Positions 62,877 to 64,000 of a stretch of 64,000 nt of DNA are shown one piece after another. The position numbers and the translations under genes were made by a program. The DNA comes from Pyropia yezoensis (Eukaryota > Rhodophyta > Bangiophyceae > Bangiales > Bangiaceae). Below the pieces are notes generated by a model. The model ran no database searches, was not told the origin of the DNA, and was given only the letters and a program-made list of their open reading frames with translations. The stretch's first letter is position 1, and the number at the start of each line of letters is the position of its first letter. The stretch is from positions 36,804,894-36,868,893 of the forward strand of contig CM020618.1 of NCBI GenBank assembly GCA_009829735.1, written 5' to 3'.

Positions 62877-63087
62877 CTCAACGGCGGAAATCGCCGAAAA
62901 GGTCAACCAGGGACGAACCAGCACCGCAGTCGGGCCCCCCCTCCCCAAGACGAAGGACGAGCTGTTCACTGCCCTGCAGGAAGAGCGGGCGTCGATACCG
63001 AGCGCCGATCTCAAGCAACTGACCGAGAGCATGTGCCGCCGTGTGCGGGGGGTGGTGGAAGCGAACGAGTCTGGCACCAAGTATTAG
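62877..63087 (+). pseudogene. Tc1-type transposase, C-terminal end (right piece)
   Basis: Continues the frame left at 53494. It first completes the second DNA-binding helix (TAEIAEKVNQG), then jumps to the family C terminus: KTKDELFTALQEERASIPSA, LTESMCRRVRGVVEA and the typical ending TKY with the stop at 63085-63087. The ~190-residue DDE catalytic domain normally lying between is absent, yet no stop or shift is present. So the deletion that removed the core kept the frame and predates the retrotransposon insertion. Confidence 0.88.
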
Positions 63088-63153
63088 TGCGATTCTTGCA
63101 CTGGAGACGGACGGTCGCATCGAGTCAATATAAATCTCAGGATCTGACGGTTG

Positions 63154-63183
63154 GGGTGGGCAAGTAATTTTGGGTACCAACTG
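63154..63183 (-). repeat. Right terminal inverted repeat of the Tc1-type element
   Basis: Complement of the left repeat at 53045-53074; followed by TA. Confidence 0.9.
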
Positions 63184-63330
63184 TACATGCACGGGTGCGC
63201 CGTGCGACAGGCTCGACTTTGTTTTTTTTTCTTCTCGGAAGACTTCATGCTCCTCTTGCGACGCGGGCCGCTCGCCGGCACCACCGCTAAGCTCGCAGCC
63301 GCCACCGCTGCCTAAAAGCCCACGTTAGTT

Positions 63331-63420
63331 ATGACGCTCACGCCGACGTCCGCTTCCACTATGACGCCTACGCCCACGTCCGCTTCCACTATGACGCCCA
63401 CGCCCACGTCCACTTTCAAG
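63331..63420. repeat. Minisatellite, three 30-bp units
   Basis: Units start at 63331, 63361 and 63391 with ATGACGC(T/C)(C/T)ACGCC and run to CC(G/A)CTT. Degenerate copies continue to about 63450. The unit length is a multiple of three, so a frame stays open through it. Confidence 0.9.
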
Positions 63421-63581
63421 TCCACGCCCACGCCCACCCCTATCTCTACCCCTCCCCTATCTACCCTCACGGCCACCCTGACCCCAACCAGCTGCGGTGG
63501 ACACGGGGGGACGGCGCCGCTCGCACGCCGTGCGTAGGAGGGGCACGAACCGCCAGGGCCGGCCTAGTGTCTATTCTACTG

Positions 63582-63620
63582 GGAGGATCATATGATCCGA
63601 TTCGGATCATAAGATCCTCC
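63582..63620. repeat. Imperfect 39-bp palindrome
   Basis: GGAGGATCATATGATCCGA, one central base, then its complement with one mismatch. Could be a cruciform, a binding site or the remains of a small inverted-repeat element. Confidence 0.85.
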
Positions 63621-64000
63621 TTTTCGCTGACTGATTCTCGCCAACTGGGTTCTCTCTCGGGTTTTCTGACGGCAGAATTGGACTCAGCACCGTCTCTTTA
63701 CCCTTGGGGCAAAATATGGCCCTTAAAACTACATGTAGTTCTCCCCGTACATGCACTGATGCGACGGTCTCCGAAGGCCCCCCCCTCTACCTGACCCCCT
63801 CTCAGGCAGGGATGGCGAACAGTTGGGGGGGAGATGGAGTGAGGGGGAGGATCGATTGGCAGGTTGTCCGTGTGCTTGGAACGTCGGTAAAGTGGCTGTG
63901 ACAGTGCTGCTCGAGCACAAGAGGACCACGTACTCGAGACGGTCTGGAGGTGTCACGTGAGTTGGAGTGTTCATTGAGGGTGGGGGAGCGACGGGCTTAT

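Larger units (their letters stand above)
53045..63183 (+). mobile_element. Tc1/mariner-type DNA transposon, internally deleted, split by a retrotransposon
   Basis: Starts CAGTTGGTACCCAAAATTAC at 53045 and ends with its inverted complement at 63183, each bordered by TA (53043-53044, 63184-63185). The terminal repeat is 21 bp perfect and about 30 bp with one mismatch. The CAGT start and TA target are typical of Tc1/mariner. Without the 9.4-kb insertion and one target copy the element is about 757 bp, shorter than a full 1.3-2 kb element. It carries the two ends of a transposase gene but no catalytic core. Confidence 0.92.
63184..64000. other. Right flank without a recognised gene
   Basis: Contains a 30-bp minisatellite and an imperfect palindrome. 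Short frames only; the Thr/Pro frame at 63331-63537 is the translation of the minisatellite. Confidence 0.5.

Noticed and set aside
62361..63080. 239-codon minus-strand frame across the 3' LTR
   Set aside because: A shadow frame: it reads antisense through the LTR and the transposase remnant, with a near-identical part in the 5' LTR.
63331..63537. 68-residue Thr/Pro protein
   Set aside because: Translation of a 30-bp minisatellite with no other coding evidence.
1..64000. tRNA or rRNA genes
   Set aside because: No cloverleaf with a plausible B box (GGTTCGANNCC) or rRNA-like block was found by eye; isolated GGTTCGA at 5972 lacks the rest.

Overview
The window is nuclear DNA of a very GC-rich eukaryote with few, short introns and long low-complexity Gly/Ala/Pro tracts inside proteins. 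The gene set (class II fructose-bisphosphate aldolase, GDP-mannose 3,5-epimerase, a nuclear HEAT-repeat protein of bilin-lyase type, a PAO-type Rieske oxygenase, several proteins with plastid-type leaders) fits a bangiophycean red alga such as Porphyra/Pyropia. That assignment is inference. No bacterial operons, CRISPR arrays or tRNA/rRNA genes were seen.

Layout: (1) 1-9.2 kb: the 5' part of an unknown protein (minus), an FKBP-like protein (minus), a 123-bp MITE, a 338-bp hAT-type MITE with an 8-bp target duplication, and a four-exon class II aldolase gene. (2) 9.9-18.8 kb: a TCF25/Rqc1 homologue (plus), then three minus-strand genes: an HHL1/DUF6523-like plastid protein, a DUF4336 protein and a Ser/Pro-rich protein of unknown function. 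(3) 18.8-25.8 kb: a 7-kb stretch without a recognisable gene. (4) 25.8-34.2 kb: a PUS7/RPUSD2-type pseudouridine synthase, the HEAT-repeat protein and an organelle-type seryl-tRNA synthetase (all plus), then a three-exon TIM10 gene (minus) rebuilt from very small exons. (5) 36-51 kb, all minus strand: a PH-like first exon, a two-exon PAO-family Rieske oxygenase, a four-exon GDP-mannose 3,5-epimerase and a membrane-anchored histidine acid phosphatase. (6) 51.2-64 kb: a transposon cluster.

The cluster is the most striking part. A 9.4-kb Ty3/gypsy chromovirus-type retrotransposon (two 469-bp LTRs with two differences, intact 5-bp target duplication, gag, protease, RT/RNase H/integrase/chromodomain) sits inside the coding region of an older Tc1/mariner-type element. 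That element had already lost the DDE core of its transposase while keeping an open frame. The retrotransposon has a GGGAAAC slippery heptamer just before the gag stop, an in-frame TGA between protease and RT, and a 647-codon antisense ORF of unknown function between pol and the 3' LTR.

Introns were placed by matching known families and by GT/AG borders. Most begin with GTACGT. Several C or G homopolymers of 23-33 bases make local reading frames unreliable, and one gene (the Rieske oxygenase) shows two compensating frame changes at such runs.
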